From Pseudoblastomonas marina (GTDB taxonomy: Bacteria > Pseudomonadota > Alphaproteobacteria > Sphingomonadales > Sphingomonadaceae), in the NCBI RefSeq assembly GCF_014641655.1, contig NZ_BMID01000001.1:124001-188000 (forward strand): 64,000 nt of DNA. Reading direction: 5' to 3'. Below the pieces are notes generated by a model that saw only the letters and a program-made list of their open reading frames with translations, was not told where the DNA came from and made no database searches. Positions 10,278-19,444 of this stretch are shown one piece after another (the first letter of the stretch is position 1; each line of letters begins with the position of its first letter). Position numbers and translations under genes: made by a program.

Positions 10278-11947
10278 GCGTCCTGGGCGATCGGGAGCTC
10301 GATTTCGTGCATGCTGACGCGCTCGGCCACAGTCCGGTTGCGCCCTTCCTTCTTGGCCCGATAGAGCAGATTGTCGGCGCGCATGTAGTAGGCTTCCAGG
10401 CTGCTCGACTGCGCCGCCGCGTCGTCGAATTCGACGACGCCTTGGCTTGCGGTGACGATTCGATCGAGCGATGCGACCTCGCGCGCGATGCGGACGGAGA
10501 TCGCGGCTCGGCGGCGCTCGGCGCGCTGGTGAGCGTTCGGTCCCCGCAACAGCAGCATGAACTCCTCGCCGCCCATGCGTATGGCCAAGGTGTCCTCGTC
10601 AGGGGCGAGCGCGCGACCGACCGCCGTCAGCACGTCGTCGCCGACGACGTGGCCGAACTGGTCGTTGATCGACTTGAAATGATCTAGGTCTAGCAGCGCG
10701 CAAGCGGTAAACCCGTCCGCCTGCAGCTCCTCGAAATGCTTATGGATCGCGCGACGATTCATCAGACCGGTCAATGGGTCACGCTCGGCGAGGCCTTCCA
10801 TTTCCAGGGCCCGCTCGCGCGCCCGGTCGCGGTCCGCTCGCAACAGCATCACCCGGTCGGTCACGCCAATTGCGCCGATCGCGATTTCCCACACCATCGC
10901 GTAATAGACGATCGACATGTCGCTGTTGAGAAAGCCTCTCTGGCCCAAGCCTTTGATCGCCATGTCTGCGGCCAGAACCATCGGTGCCGACCATCCCACG
11001 ATCTGGTAGCGAACCCAGCGACTGTTCCGGCGGACGGCCTGGATTATCGCGCCGACCAAGGATGCCAGCACGACCAGCATGGTGGCGCCGAACAGAGCGG
11101 GGCTCGGCACGACGAAGGCATTGAATGCGCCCACCCCGAGGATCGCTATACCCGCCCAGAGGAGCGCTGCTCGCGACAGCGGCGACAGGGCTTCGCGCTC
11201 GATAAAGCTGCGAGCGAAGAGACACGATCCGAACACGATGAGCGTGAACCCTATCCGCTCGAATGCGAGAAATGTGGATAGCGCCATCGCGGTCCATGAG
11301 ACAATCAGGCCACTTGTCATGCCGATCGTCACGACCATGCCCAGGCACATCACCGCATACCAGGCGACGAAACTCTGCCGGAGGCCGATAGCCAGCATGA
11401 TCCCGATGACGCAGGGCGCGAAAACGAGTCCGCTCAAAAGGGCGGCGAAAATCAGTTCATTCACTGGGCGAACCGACTGGTCCGGCGTCTCCAGCAGGGC
11501 GACGTGCGGCGGATCGCGATAATTCACATAGCCGTCGATCCGGACATAGACAGGGCCTGTTGCACCCTTGCCCTCGGGTATCGCGCCGACGACGTCATTG
11601 AACCCGGAGAGGCTGACCGTATCCGATGAGATGCGGTCGGAGTGAACCCGGCCGTCTTCGCCGATTGCATAGATCGTTATGTCGCCGAACGGTCGCGCTT
11701 CCATTGCGAAATGGCGGTAGCGATCCGACCCGGAACGTTCGAACTTGAGCCAGATGTAGGGCGCCGAATCGATCCTGTGATTATCGCTGCAATCCCAGCT
11801 TCGGTCGGCCCGGGCCGCTTCCAGGCTCGCCGCGCTGGAACTCGAGAGGACACAATCCGCCGGCAGCGTTTCGGCGCTGGCGGGCGCAGCCAACGCCGCG
11901 CCCGCCAGTGCGAGAAATGCACACAGCCGCTTTATCAACCACCCCAT
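10271..11947 (-). CDS. membrane diguanylate cyclase (7TM sensor plus GGDEF)
   Basis: A 558-residue signalling protein. It starts with a Sec-type signal (WLIKRLCAFLALAGAALAAPASA), then a ~150-residue periplasmic beta-rich region (SAPYIWLKFERSG, GPVYVRIDGY) like the 7TMR-DISM extracellular domain, then about seven transmembrane helices, then a GGDEF domain from ERDPLTGLMNRR. The active-site motif is GGEEF (RMGGEEFMLLL), a functional variant, so it should make c-di-GMP from GTP. I do not see a clear RxxD inhibitory site just upstream. The ligand is unknown. By sampled lines its GC (near 58%) is lower than its neighbours, hinting at a variable or acquired gene. Confidence 0.9.
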   Translation of the reverse strand: MGWLIKRLCAFLALAGAALAAPASAETLPADCVLSSSSAASLEAARADRSWDCSDNHRIDSAPYIWLKFERSGSDRYRHFAMEARPFGDITIYAIGEDGRVHSDRISSDTVSLSGFNDVVGAIPEGKGATGPVYVRIDGYVNYRDPPHVALLETPDQSVRPVNELIFAALLSGLVFAPCVIGIMLAIGLRQSFVAWYAVMCLGMVVTIGMTSGLIVSWTAMALSTFLAFERIGFTLIVFGSCLFARSFIEREALSPLSRAALLWAGIAILGVGAFNAFVVPSPALFGATMLVVLASLVGAIIQAVRRNSRWVRYQIVGWSAPMVLAADMAIKGLGQRGFLNSDMSIVYYAMVWEIAIGAIGVTDRVMLLRADRDRARERALEMEGLAERDPLTGLMNRRAIHKHFEELQADGFTACALLDLDHFKSINDQFGHVVGDDVLTAVGRALAPDEDTLAIRMGGEEFMLLLRGPNAHQRAERRRAAISVRIAREVASLDRIVTASQGVVEFDDAAAQSSSLEAYYMRADNLLYRAKKEGRNRTVAERVSMHEIELPIAQDAA

Positions 11948-12031
11948 GCGGACGCCTTAGCGCAACATGGTTACCGAACCGGAAAAATCCCCGACAGGCG
12001 CGTGCCGGACCCGTCGGTACGGGGCGCAGGG

Positions 12032-13147
12032 TCAGCCGAGCACGTCTTCGAGCGAGCGGTATTCGTAGCCGAGCTCGTCGGCGACCGCCTTGTAGGTCAC
12101 CTTGCCCTTGTGGACATTGAGGCCGGCGGCGAGGTGCTCGTCGGCACGCAGCGCTTCCTTCCAGCCCATCCGCGCGATCCGCAGTGCGTGCGGCAAGGTG
12201 ACGTTGTTGAGCGCGTAGGTGCTGGTGCGCGCGACCGCGCCCGGCATGTTGGCAACGCAGTAATGGACGATGTCGTCGATGACGTAGGTCGGTTCGGCAT
12301 GGGTGGTGGGCTTCGAGGTTTCGAAGCACCCGCCCTGGTCGATCGCGACGTCTACCAGTACCGCGCCGTTCTGCATGTCGCCGAGCATTTCGCGCGTTAC
12401 GAGCTTCGGAGCGGCGGCCCCGGGGATCAGCACCGCGCCGATCACGAGATCGGCCTGGGTCACGGCATCATAGAGGTTGGCGCGGTTCGAGAAGCGCGTC
12501 GAGGCGCGCGCCTCGAAGAAGGTGCCGACCTTCTCGAGCACTTCGGGGTCGCGATCGAGGATCGTCACGTCGGCGCCGAGGCCGACCGCCATCTGCGCGG
12601 CGTTGAAGCCGACCACGCCGCCGCCGATCACCGCGACCTTGCCCGGCATCACGCCCGGCACGCCGCCGAGCAGCACACCGCGGCCACCATGCGCCTTCTC
12701 GAGCGCGCTGGCGCCGGCCTGGACGCTCATGCGCCCCGCGACCTGGCTCATCGGCTTGAGCAACGGTAGCTGCCCGCGCGGGCCGGTGACGGTCTCGTAG
12801 GCGATCGCGGTCACGCCGCTGTTCATCAGGTCGACCGTCTGTTCGGGGTCGGGCGCGAGGTGGAGGTAGGTGTAGAGGATCTGGTCTACGCGCAGCTTCG
12901 CGCGTTCGATCGCCTGCGGCTCCTTGACCTTCACGATCATTTCGCACTCGGCGAAGATCTCGTCGGGCGTATCGACGATCTTCGCGCCGGCCTCGACATA
13001 CTGGTCGTCGGTCGCGTCGATTCCGGCACCGGCCTGGGTCTCGATCCAGACCTCGTTGCCCTGCGCGACGAGTTCGCGCGCGCTCTCGGGCGTCAGGCCG
13101 ACGCGATATTCGTGGTTCTTGATTTCCTTGGGGCAGCCGACACGCAT
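12032..13147 (-). CDS. ald: alanine dehydrogenase
   Basis: A 371-residue NAD-dependent alanine dehydrogenase that interconverts L-alanine and pyruvate plus ammonium. Family hallmarks are the N-terminal [20 protein letters not shown], the substrate-binding VKVKEPQ, the Rossmann motif [17 protein letters not shown] and the C-terminal [26 protein letters not shown]-type segment (shown in part). I chose the ATG at 13147, with AGGA 9 bases upstream; an in-frame ATG six codons earlier is less likely. It is divergent from the DUF305 gene, with 135 bases between them. In many bacteria ald supports alanine catabolism. Confidence 0.95.
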   Translation of the reverse strand: MRVGCPKEIKNHEYRVGLTPESARELVAQGNEVWIETQAGAGIDATDDQYVEAGAKIVDTPDEIFAECEMIVKVKEPQAIERAKLRVDQILYTYLHLAPDPEQTVDLMNSGVTAIAYETVTGPRGQLPLLKPMSQVAGRMSVQAGASALEKAHGGRGVLLGGVPGVMPGKVAVIGGGVVGFNAAQMAVGLGADVTILDRDPEVLEKVGTFFEARASTRFSNRANLYDAVTQADLVIGAVLIPGAAAPKLVTREMLGDMQNGAVLVDVAIDQGGCFETSKPTTHAEPTYVIDDIVHYCVANMPGAVARTSTYALNNVTLPHALRIARMGWKEALRADEHLAAGLNVHKGKVTYKAVADELGYEYRSLEDVLG

Positions 13148-13282
13148 TTCGAAAGATCCTCTCACAATGTGCGCCGCCGATTAGACCGCTTGTCGAGCCC
13201 ACGCAAACGTTGGTCGAAACGCTTCCAAAAGCGACCGTTTTCGTTACAAACCCCCACGAAATCGATCATGGAGAGACATTAT

Positions 13283-15700
13283 ATGACGCTGCGCCGAATC
13301 GCCCTCGCTTCCTCCACCGCCATCGCGCTTTCGCTGCCCTCGCTGGCGCAGGCGCAGGACGTGACGATCGTCCAGCCCGGTGCGGTCGGCGAGGAAACCA
13401 CGGCGCTGAGCGCCGACGAAGCGATCAAGCTCGCCGATGCGAGCTACACCGAGGATGACGTCGCCTTCATGCGCGGCATGATCCACCACCATCACCAGGC
13501 GCAGTTGATGGCCGCACTGGCCGAGGACCGCACCAACCGTCCCGAACTGATCGAGGCCGCCGGGCGCATCGACGCGAGCCAGGGCGACGAGATCGCCTTC
13601 ATGCGCACCTGGCTGACCGATCGCGGGCTCAAGGCGCCCGATCCCGCCATGCATGCCCAGCACGTGGCGATGGGCCACATGGAAGAGATGACCATGCCGG
13701 GCATGGCGACCAAGGAACAGATGGCCGAACTCGCGACGCTCAGTGGCGTGGCGTTCGATCGCATGTTCCTGCGCCTGATGATCGCGCATCACGAAGGCGC
13801 GCTGCGGATGGTCGAGGACCTGCTCGACCAGCCCGGATCGGCCTACGACCCGGCGCTGGCCGATTTCGCCGCCGACGTGCGCAACGAACAGCAGGCCGAG
13901 ATCGACCGCATGGCGCGCTTGCTCGACAGCCTGTCGGACGATCCGCGCGCCACGCTCGCCGCGGGCTTCCGCGATGCCGGTGAAGCGGCGTGGAACATGC
14001 AGCTCGTTTCCGCGCAGCCCAAGGCACCGGGTTTCTTCGATCCCGAGAATCCGGCCGGCCTGCGGCCCGAAAAGCCCAAGAGCCCTGACTCCGAGGATGT
14101 CGAGGAAGTCGCCGAGGCAGACGAGGAAGCGGGCGAAGGCGATGCGCGCGAACCCTCGCTGGTCGAGCGCGCGCCGCTGTTCAGCTTCTCGAACACCGAC
14201 ATGGCGTTCCAGGATCGCACTTTGTTCGTCGGCAATTATCACGGCTTCCAGGTCTACGATCTCGGTGACGACGGCATTCCGACGCTCCGAGCCGCGGTGG
14301 TCTGCCCCGGCGGGCAGGGCGACGTCTCGGCGGTCGGCAATTTGCTGATCATGAGCGTCGAACAGACCCGCGGACGCAAGGATTGCGGCACCCAGGGCGT
14401 GCGCGAGGACGTTTCTGACGAGCGCTTCCGTGGCGTCCGCATCTTCGACATCTCCGATCCCTATCGCCCGAAACAGGTCGGTCAGGTCCAGACCTGCCGC
14501 GGCTCGCATACCCATTCGGTCGTTTCCGGCCCGGGCGAAGACAATACGTTGGTGATCTACAATTCGGGCACCAGCTTCGTGCGCGACGACGAGGAACTGG
14601 CCGGCTGCAACAGCGATTACGCCGCCGCCGATACCTCCTATTTCAGCATCGACGTGATCGAAGTCCCGGTCGACAATCCCGCCGCCGCACGGATCGTCGA
14701 CAGCCCGCGCGTCTTCGGGATCGACGACAAGGTCGCCTCGCTGTGGCCGGGCGGCGATCACGGCGACGATACGCAGGACACCCGCCGTACCGACCAGTGC
14801 CACGACATCACCGTGTTCCCCGCCAAGAACATTGCCGCCGGGGCGTGTTCGGGCAACGGCATCCTGCTCGACATCACCAATCCGCGCGCGCCGAAGCGGA
14901 TCGATTCGGTGACCGACGACGGTTTCGCCTACTGGCATTCGGCGACCTTCAACAATGACGGCACCAAGGTGATGTACACCGACGAATGGGGCGGCGGTGG
15001 CCGTCCGCGTTGCCGCGCGAAGGACAAGCGCAACTGGGGTGCCGATGCGATCTACGACATCGACGGCACCGAGCTCGTCTACCGCAGCCATTACAAGCTG
15101 CCCGCGCCGCAGACCGAAAAGGAAAACTGCGTCGCGCATAACGGCTCGATCATCCCGGTCCCCGGGCGCGATATCTACGTCCAGGCGTGGTACCAGGGCG
15201 GCATCAGCGTAGTCGATTTCACCGACAGCGCGAACCCGGTCGAGATCGCCTATTTCGACCGCGGCCCGGTCGACGAGAAGCAGCTGATCACCGGCGGTTA
15301 CTGGTCGGCCTACTGGTACGGCGGCAAGATCTACGGCACCGAGATCGCGCGCGGTCTCGACGTGTTCGAGCTCGCGCCGAGCGAGCATCTTTCCGCCGCC
15401 GAAATCGCCGCCGCCAAGGCTGCGATCTACGAGGACGACCGCTTCAACCCGCAGCAGCAGACCGAAGTGACCTGGCCCGCCGAAGTGATGGCGCTGGCGC
15501 TGATCGACCAGCTGGTGCGCGCAGAAGCGCTCAATCCCGCAGAGGCGGCGATGCTCAAGGTTGTGGCCGAAGAAGGCCGGCCTTTCTCGGTCGTCGGGGC
15601 CGGGATGATCGCCAAGAAGATCGCCGAAACGGCCGATCCCGCGCAGGCCGCCCAGCTCGGAGCGCTGCGTGAAGCGCTCACGTCGATGAACGGCGGCTAG
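13283..15700 (+). CDS. secreted DUF305-LVIVD repeat fusion protein
   Basis: An 805-residue exported protein: signal peptide (cleavage near AQAQD, about residue 25), then a DUF305 domain at about 55-225 with the His-rich MIHHHHQAQ and MIAHHEGAL motifs, then an acidic linker (about 250-295, rich in Glu/Asp), then a large beta-propeller-like region with LVIVD-type segments such as VRIFDISDPYRPKQVG and ILLDITNPRAPKRI, and a helical tail. DUF305 proteins are helical bundles with His/Met clusters, some linked to copper; LVIVD repeats form propellers of unknown role. I infer a periplasmic metal-related or binding role. The ATG at 13283 has GGAGAG 8 bases upstream; another ATG sits 15 bases earlier. 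Confidence 0.82.
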   Translation: MTLRRIALASSTAIALSLPSLAQAQDVTIVQPGAVGEETTALSADEAIKLADASYTEDDVAFMRGMIHHHHQAQLMAALAEDRTNRPELIEAAGRIDASQGDEIAFMRTWLTDRGLKAPDPAMHAQHVAMGHMEEMTMPGMATKEQMAELATLSGVAFDRMFLRLMIAHHEGALRMVEDLLDQPGSAYDPALADFAADVRNEQQAEIDRMARLLDSLSDDPRATLAAGFRDAGEAAWNMQLVSAQPKAPGFFDPENPAGLRPEKPKSPDSEDVEEVAEADEEAGEGDAREPSLVERAPLFSFSNTDMAFQDRTLFVGNYHGFQVYDLGDDGIPTLRAAVVCPGGQGDVSAVGNLLIMSVEQTRGRKDCGTQGVREDVSDERFRGVRIFDISDPYRPKQVGQVQTCRGSHTHSVVSGPGEDNTLVIYNSGTSFVRDDEELAGCNSDYAAADTSYFSIDVIEVPVDNPAAARIVDSPRVFGIDDKVASLWPGGDHGDDTQDTRRTDQCHDITVFPAKNIAAGACSGNGILLDITNPRAPKRIDSVTDDGFAYWHSATFNNDGTKVMYTDEWGGGGRPRCRAKDKRNWGADAIYDIDGTELVYRSHYKLPAPQTEKENCVAHNGSIIPVPGRDIYVQAWYQGGISVVDFTDSANPVEIAYFDRGPVDEKQLITGGYWSAYWYGGKIYGTEIARGLDVFELAPSEHLSAAEIAAAKAAIYEDDRFNPQQQTEVTWPAEVMALALIDQLVRAEALNPAEAAMLKVVAEEGRPFSVVGAGMIAKKIAETADPAQAAQLGALREALTSMNGG

Positions 15701-15706
15701 GCGATG

Positions 15707-15738
15707 GGGCAGCCCGCTCGCTTTAGAGCGGGTTGCCC
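15707..15738. terminator. strong hairpin at convergent gene ends
   Basis: A 13-base arm beginning GGGCAGCCC (15707-15719) pairs with the arm 15726-15738, all Watson-Crick except one G-U, around the 6-base loop GCTTTA. The loop contains the ftsK stop codon. It sits 7 bases after the DUF305-LVIVD stop. There is no U-tract, so termination efficiency is uncertain; it may protect both 3' ends. Confidence 0.5.
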
Positions 15739-18065
15739 ATCTCGTCGCGGTAGATTTCGCGGCGGCCGACATGGTTGGCGGGGCCGACGAGGCCTTCGTC
15801 TTCCATCCGCTCGATCCACTTGGCGGCGGTGTTGTAGCCCACGCCCATCTGGCGCTGGATCCAGCTGGCGCTCGCCTTCTGGTTCTCGAACACCATCTGG
15901 CAGACCTGGCGGTATTGCCGTTCCTTGGGATCGTCCGATCCGGTGACGTCGTCGTCGAAGCCGAAGCCGCCATCCTCGGGCTCTTCGGTGACGGCGGTGA
16001 CGTAATCGGGCTTGCCCTGCTGGCGCCAGTGATCGGCGACGCTCTCGACTTCCTCGTCTGATACGAAGGGCCCGTGGGCCCGGGTGATCGGTTCGGTGTT
16101 GGGCTTGTAGAGCATGTCGCCCTTGCCGAGCAGCTGTTCGGCGCCCTGTTCGCCGAGGATCGTGCGGCTGTCGATCCGGCTGGTGACATGGAAGCTGATG
16201 CGGGTCGGCAGGTTCGCCTTGATCACGCCCGTGATGACGTCGACCGACGGGCGCTGCGTCGCCATGATCAGGTGGATGCCCGCCGCGCGGCTCTTCTGCG
16301 ACAGGCGCTGGATCAGCACTTCGACTTCCTTGCCGACGGTGACCATGAGGTCGGCGAGCTCGTCGACGATCACCACGACCTGCGGGGCTTCCTCGTAATC
16401 GAGCTGGTGTTCCTCGTACAATTCCTCGCCCGTTTCGGGGTCGAAGCCGATCTGCACGCGGCGGCCCAGCGGGGCACCCTTGGCCTTCGCCGCGCGGACC
16501 TTGTCGTTGAAGCTCTTGAGATTGCGGACCGAGAGCTCGGACATCATCCGGTAGCGACGCTCCATCTCCTCGACCGCCCATTTCAGCGAACGGACCGCCT
16601 TCTGCGGCTCGGTGACGACCGGCGCGAGCAGATGCGGGATGTCGTCGTAGCTCTTCAGTTCGAGCACCTTCGGATCGATCAGGATCAGGCGGCACTCTTC
16701 GGGAGTGAAGCGGTAAAGCAGCGAGAGCAGGATCGCGTTCAAGCCCACCGACTTGCCCGAGCCGGTGGTGCCTGCGACGAGCAAATGCGGCATCGCGGCG
16801 AGATCGGCGACGATCGGTTCGCCCGAAATATCCTTGCCGAGGATGATCGGCAGCCGTCCCTTGTGGTCGGCGAAGGCGGGATCCTCGATCAATTCCTTGA
16901 GCATCACCGTCTGGCGCTCGGCATTGGGCAGTTCGATGCCCATCACCGTGCGTCCCGGAATCGGCGAAACGCGGGCCGAGATCGCCGACATGTTGCGCGC
17001 GATATCGTCGGCGAGGCCGATCACGCGGCTGGCCTTGATCCCCGGCGCGGGCTCGAGCTCGTACATCGTGACCACCGGCCCGGTGCGCACTGCGCTGATC
17101 TCGCCCTTGACGTTGAAATCGTCGAGCACGGTCTCGAGCAACCGTGCATTGCGCTCGAGTGCGAGCTTGTCGAGCTTCTCGACCTTGCCCGGCGGCGGAT
17201 CGGCAAGCAGCGTGGCGGCGGGGAGGTTGTAGCTGTCGAACAGGTCGCGCTGCGGGGCCTTGGCAGGCGGCTTGGTGCGTTCGCGCGGTGCTGCGGCGTC
17301 CTCGATCCGGGGAGGCTTACGGATGGGTCGTTCCGGCGCGGCATCGCCATCCTCCCCTCCGGTATCCTCGATCCGCCGGGCCGGGCCGAAATCGGCATCG
17401 TCATCGGTGTCGAAGCGCGCGGTGATTTCGCGCGTCTTGCGTTTGAGGAAGCCAGGCAACTTGAACAGCGGGCTCCAGTCGATCGCGAAAAGCCGGGTGA
17501 CGATGGTCGCCCCGATCGCCAGCGCGACGAGCCCGAGTCCGCCGATGATCCAGCCCGAAAACGCTTCGGGGGCGAGCCCAGCGAGCGCCTCGATCCCGCG
17601 GGCGCCGAGCAGGCCGGCGATCCCGCCGCCCGAGGCCGGAAGCACCGAGCCGCGCCCGTCGACAAGCAACGCGCCGACGGTGGCGAGCATGACGATCGCG
17701 ACCAGCAGCAGGCCGACCGGCTTCCAGCGCGGCCACAGCCCGCCCTCCTCGGTCGGACCGGTCCACAGGCCGCGCCCGAAGACGTAGAGCAGCGGCAGGA
17801 ACAGGACGCAGGCCGGACCGACCAGCATCAGCACGAAATCGGCGATCCACGCGCCCGCAGTGCCCATCCAGTTCTCGACCGGTCCGCCCGCGGCGGTCGA
17901 GGCGGAAGGGTCGGTCTGGTGATAAGTGATCAGGGCGATCGCGAGGAACGCGGTCGCCGCGAAGAACACCAGCGCGCCGCCGATCTGTGCGGCGCGCGCC
18001 GATGTCTGGCGCAAAGCCTCGCGCCATTCGCCTTCCTTGCGCCGCTTGACCGCGGTCGATGCCAT
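15723..18065 (-). CDS. ftsK: DNA translocase FtsK
   Basis: A 780-residue FtsK/SpoIIIE-type translocase that pumps chromosomal DNA at the division septum and activates dif recombination. The N-terminus holds four predicted membrane helices (about residues 30-190), then a short disordered linker rich in Pro/Arg/Asp, then the motor: Walker A GTTGSGKSVGLN near residue 430, Walker B-like VVIVDELADLM, and the C-terminal winged-helix gamma domain (QRQMGVGYNTAAKWIERME) that reads KOPS. The linker is short compared with E. coli, usual for alphaproteobacteria. The ATG at 18065 has AAGGGG 8 bases upstream; an in-frame ATG 11 codons earlier is less likely. Confidence 0.96.
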   Translation of the reverse strand: MASTAVKRRKEGEWREALRQTSARAAQIGGALVFFAATAFLAIALITYHQTDPSASTAAGGPVENWMGTAGAWIADFVLMLVGPACVLFLPLLYVFGRGLWTGPTEEGGLWPRWKPVGLLLVAIVMLATVGALLVDGRGSVLPASGGGIAGLLGARGIEALAGLAPEAFSGWIIGGLGLVALAIGATIVTRLFAIDWSPLFKLPGFLKRKTREITARFDTDDDADFGPARRIEDTGGEDGDAAPERPIRKPPRIEDAAAPRERTKPPAKAPQRDLFDSYNLPAATLLADPPPGKVEKLDKLALERNARLLETVLDDFNVKGEISAVRTGPVVTMYELEPAPGIKASRVIGLADDIARNMSAISARVSPIPGRTVMGIELPNAERQTVMLKELIEDPAFADHKGRLPIILGKDISGEPIVADLAAMPHLLVAGTTGSGKSVGLNAILLSLLYRFTPEECRLILIDPKVLELKSYDDIPHLLAPVVTEPQKAVRSLKWAVEEMERRYRMMSELSVRNLKSFNDKVRAAKAKGAPLGRRVQIGFDPETGEELYEEHQLDYEEAPQVVVIVDELADLMVTVGKEVEVLIQRLSQKSRAAGIHLIMATQRPSVDVITGVIKANLPTRISFHVTSRIDSRTILGEQGAEQLLGKGDMLYKPNTEPITRAHGPFVSDEEVESVADHWRQQGKPDYVTAVTEEPEDGGFGFDDDVTGSDDPKERQYRQVCQMVFENQKASASWIQRQMGVGYNTAAKWIERMEDEGLVGPANHVGRREIYRDEMGNPL

Positions 18066-18141
18066 TGTCGTGACCCCTTGAGTAATGCTGGTCACCATGC
18101 CCGAGTGCGGATTCCGCCGTCAAGCGGAGTGTGTCGGATGG

Positions 18142-18666
18142 TTAGGACAGTCCGTCGATGGCGCCCCAGCGGGGCCAGCCCAGTTCGTCGGCGCGTTCCG
18201 GCGTCATGCCGCCAAGCGCGATGACCGGCAACGCCGTGTGCTGGGCGAGGAGGTTGAAGCCGATCGAGCCGAGCGTCGCCCCGTCCGGATGCGAGCGCGA
18301 GGGGAAGACCGGCGAGAGGAAAATGCCGCCCGCGCCCGCCGTTTCGGCGGCTTCGATCTCGTCGGCGTTATGCGCGGTGGCGAGGAAGAGCCCGGTACGC
18401 CAGGCCTCGGCAAACGGGCTCCCGTAAGTGCCGTCGGCCCCGGCGAAACGCTCGTCGCCGCGCGCGACGATCACGAGATGGTCGCGCGCCTTCGCCGCGC
18501 GGGCGAGGGTCCGGAACCGGTCGAGCCGGGCCGAATCGTCGAGATGGTAGTGGCGGAAGACGAAGCCCGATCCAGCTGGCAACCGTGCCAATGCGTTTTC
18601 CAGCCGCGCGTCGTTGCGCGCGTCGCTGAGGAGCCAAAGGAGGGGGAGGGGCTGGCCTGTCGTCAC
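18142..18666 (-). CDS. thiamine-phosphate-synthase-like (ThiE/TenI) protein
   Basis: A short TIM-barrel protein of the thiamine monophosphate synthase superfamily (174 residues from the GTG chosen here). Signs are LWLLSDARND at the start, GSGFVFRHYHL, ATAHNADEIEAAETAGAGGIFLSPVFPSRSHPD (quoted in pieces: AHNADEIEAAE, GGIFLSPVFPS) and the phosphate-binding IALGGMTPE. The AGGIFLSPVF segment is the family hallmark. It is shorter than canonical ThiE (about 210) and no other thiamine gene is near, so a role in thiamine synthesis is plausible but unproven; TenI-like proteins lack the activity. An ATG at 18690 is in frame but overlaps the divergent YggS start, so I prefer GTG 18666. Confidence 0.75.
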   Translation of the reverse strand: MTTGQPLPLLWLLSDARNDARLENALARLPAGSGFVFRHYHLDDSARLDRFRTLARAAKARDHLVIVARGDERFAGADGTYGSPFAEAWRTGLFLATAHNADEIEAAETAGAGGIFLSPVFPSRSHPDGATLGSIGFNLLAQHTALPVIALGGMTPERADELGWPRWGAIDGLS

Positions 18667-18688
18667 CGGCACGTTATAGCGCGCCAGC

Positions 18689-19351
18689 ATGGAAAAGGCA
18701 GATACCCCGCTCGCAGACGTCGAACAGCGCATCGCCAGGGCGTGCCGGATCGCCGGGCGCGATCGCGACGAGGTTGAACTGATCGCGATCTCCAAGACGC
18801 ACGATGCCGAAGCGATCGCGCCCCTGCTCGAGCAGGGGCACCGGATCTTCGGCGAGAACCGTGTGCAGGAAGCGCAGGCCAAGTGGCCCGAACTGCGCGA
18901 GCGCCACGGCGATATCCAATTGCACATGGTCGGCCAGTTGCAGTCGAACAAGGCGGAGGATGCCGTCACGCTGTTCGATTGCATCCATGCGCTCGACCGG
19001 CCGAGTCTCGTCAAGGCGCTGGCCAAGGCGTTCGACAAGGCCGAACGACAGGTGCCGTGCTTCATCCAGGTCGATATCGGCGAGGAGGAGCAGAAGGGCG
19101 GCGTCGCGATCAAGCAGCTCGAGACGCTGATCGCGCAGGCGCGCGACGCGGATATCCCGCTGCTCGGCCTGATGTGCGTGCCCCCGCTCGAGGTCGAGCC
19201 CGCGCCCTATTTTGCGCTGCTCGGCAAGCTCGCGCAGGATAACGGGCTGGCCGGCCTGTCGATGGGGATGAGTGGCGATTTCGAGACCGCGATCAAACTC
19301 GGGGCGACGCATCTGCGCGTCGGCTCTGCGCTGTTTGGCGCCAGAGACTGA
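18689..19351 (+). CDS. YggS-family PLP homeostasis protein
   Basis: A 220-residue fold-type III PLP-binding protein (PLPBP/YggS). It binds pyridoxal phosphate without known catalysis and helps balance B6 vitamers and amino-acid pools. Signatures: ELIAISKTHDAEAI with the PLP lysine, IFGENRVQEAQAKW, LHMVGQLQSNKA, FIQVDIGEE and the C-terminal SMGMSGDFETAIKLGATHLRVG (in pieces: SMGMSGDFE, GATHLRVGS), which holds the phosphate-binding Ser/Gly residues. It is divergent from the ThiE-like gene with 22 bases between the starts, too little for two ordinary separate promoters unless they overlap. Confidence 0.93.
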   Translation: MEKADTPLADVEQRIARACRIAGRDRDEVELIAISKTHDAEAIAPLLEQGHRIFGENRVQEAQAKWPELRERHGDIQLHMVGQLQSNKAEDAVTLFDCIHALDRPSLVKALAKAFDKAERQVPCFIQVDIGEEEQKGGVAIKQLETLIAQARDADIPLLGLMCVPPLEVEPAPYFALLGKLAQDNGLAGLSMGMSGDFETAIKLGATHLRVGSALFGARD

Positions 19352-19375
19352 TCGGCGCGACTGGCGCAAGAGAAA

Positions 19376-19401
19376 AGGGCGCCCCCGCGAGAGGGCGCCC
19401 T
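19376..19401 (-). terminator. intrinsic terminator of the TonB-receptor gene
   Basis: AGGGCGCCC (19376-19384) and GGGCGCCCT (19393-19401) form a perfect 9-bp stem with an 8-base loop. Read on the minus strand the stem is followed by TTTTCT. It lies about 43 bases past the receptor stop. In the plus direction no T-tract follows, so it should mostly act on the receptor transcript. Confidence 0.8.
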
Positions 19402-19444
19402 GTCAATCACCAGATAGCGGCGCGGTAGCCGCCGGACGGTTCGA

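Noticed and set aside
12860-13282. Upstream extension of the DUF305-LVIVD frame
   Set aside because: It is antisense to ald and lacks a signal peptide; the ATG at 13283 gives a proper signal and ribosome site.
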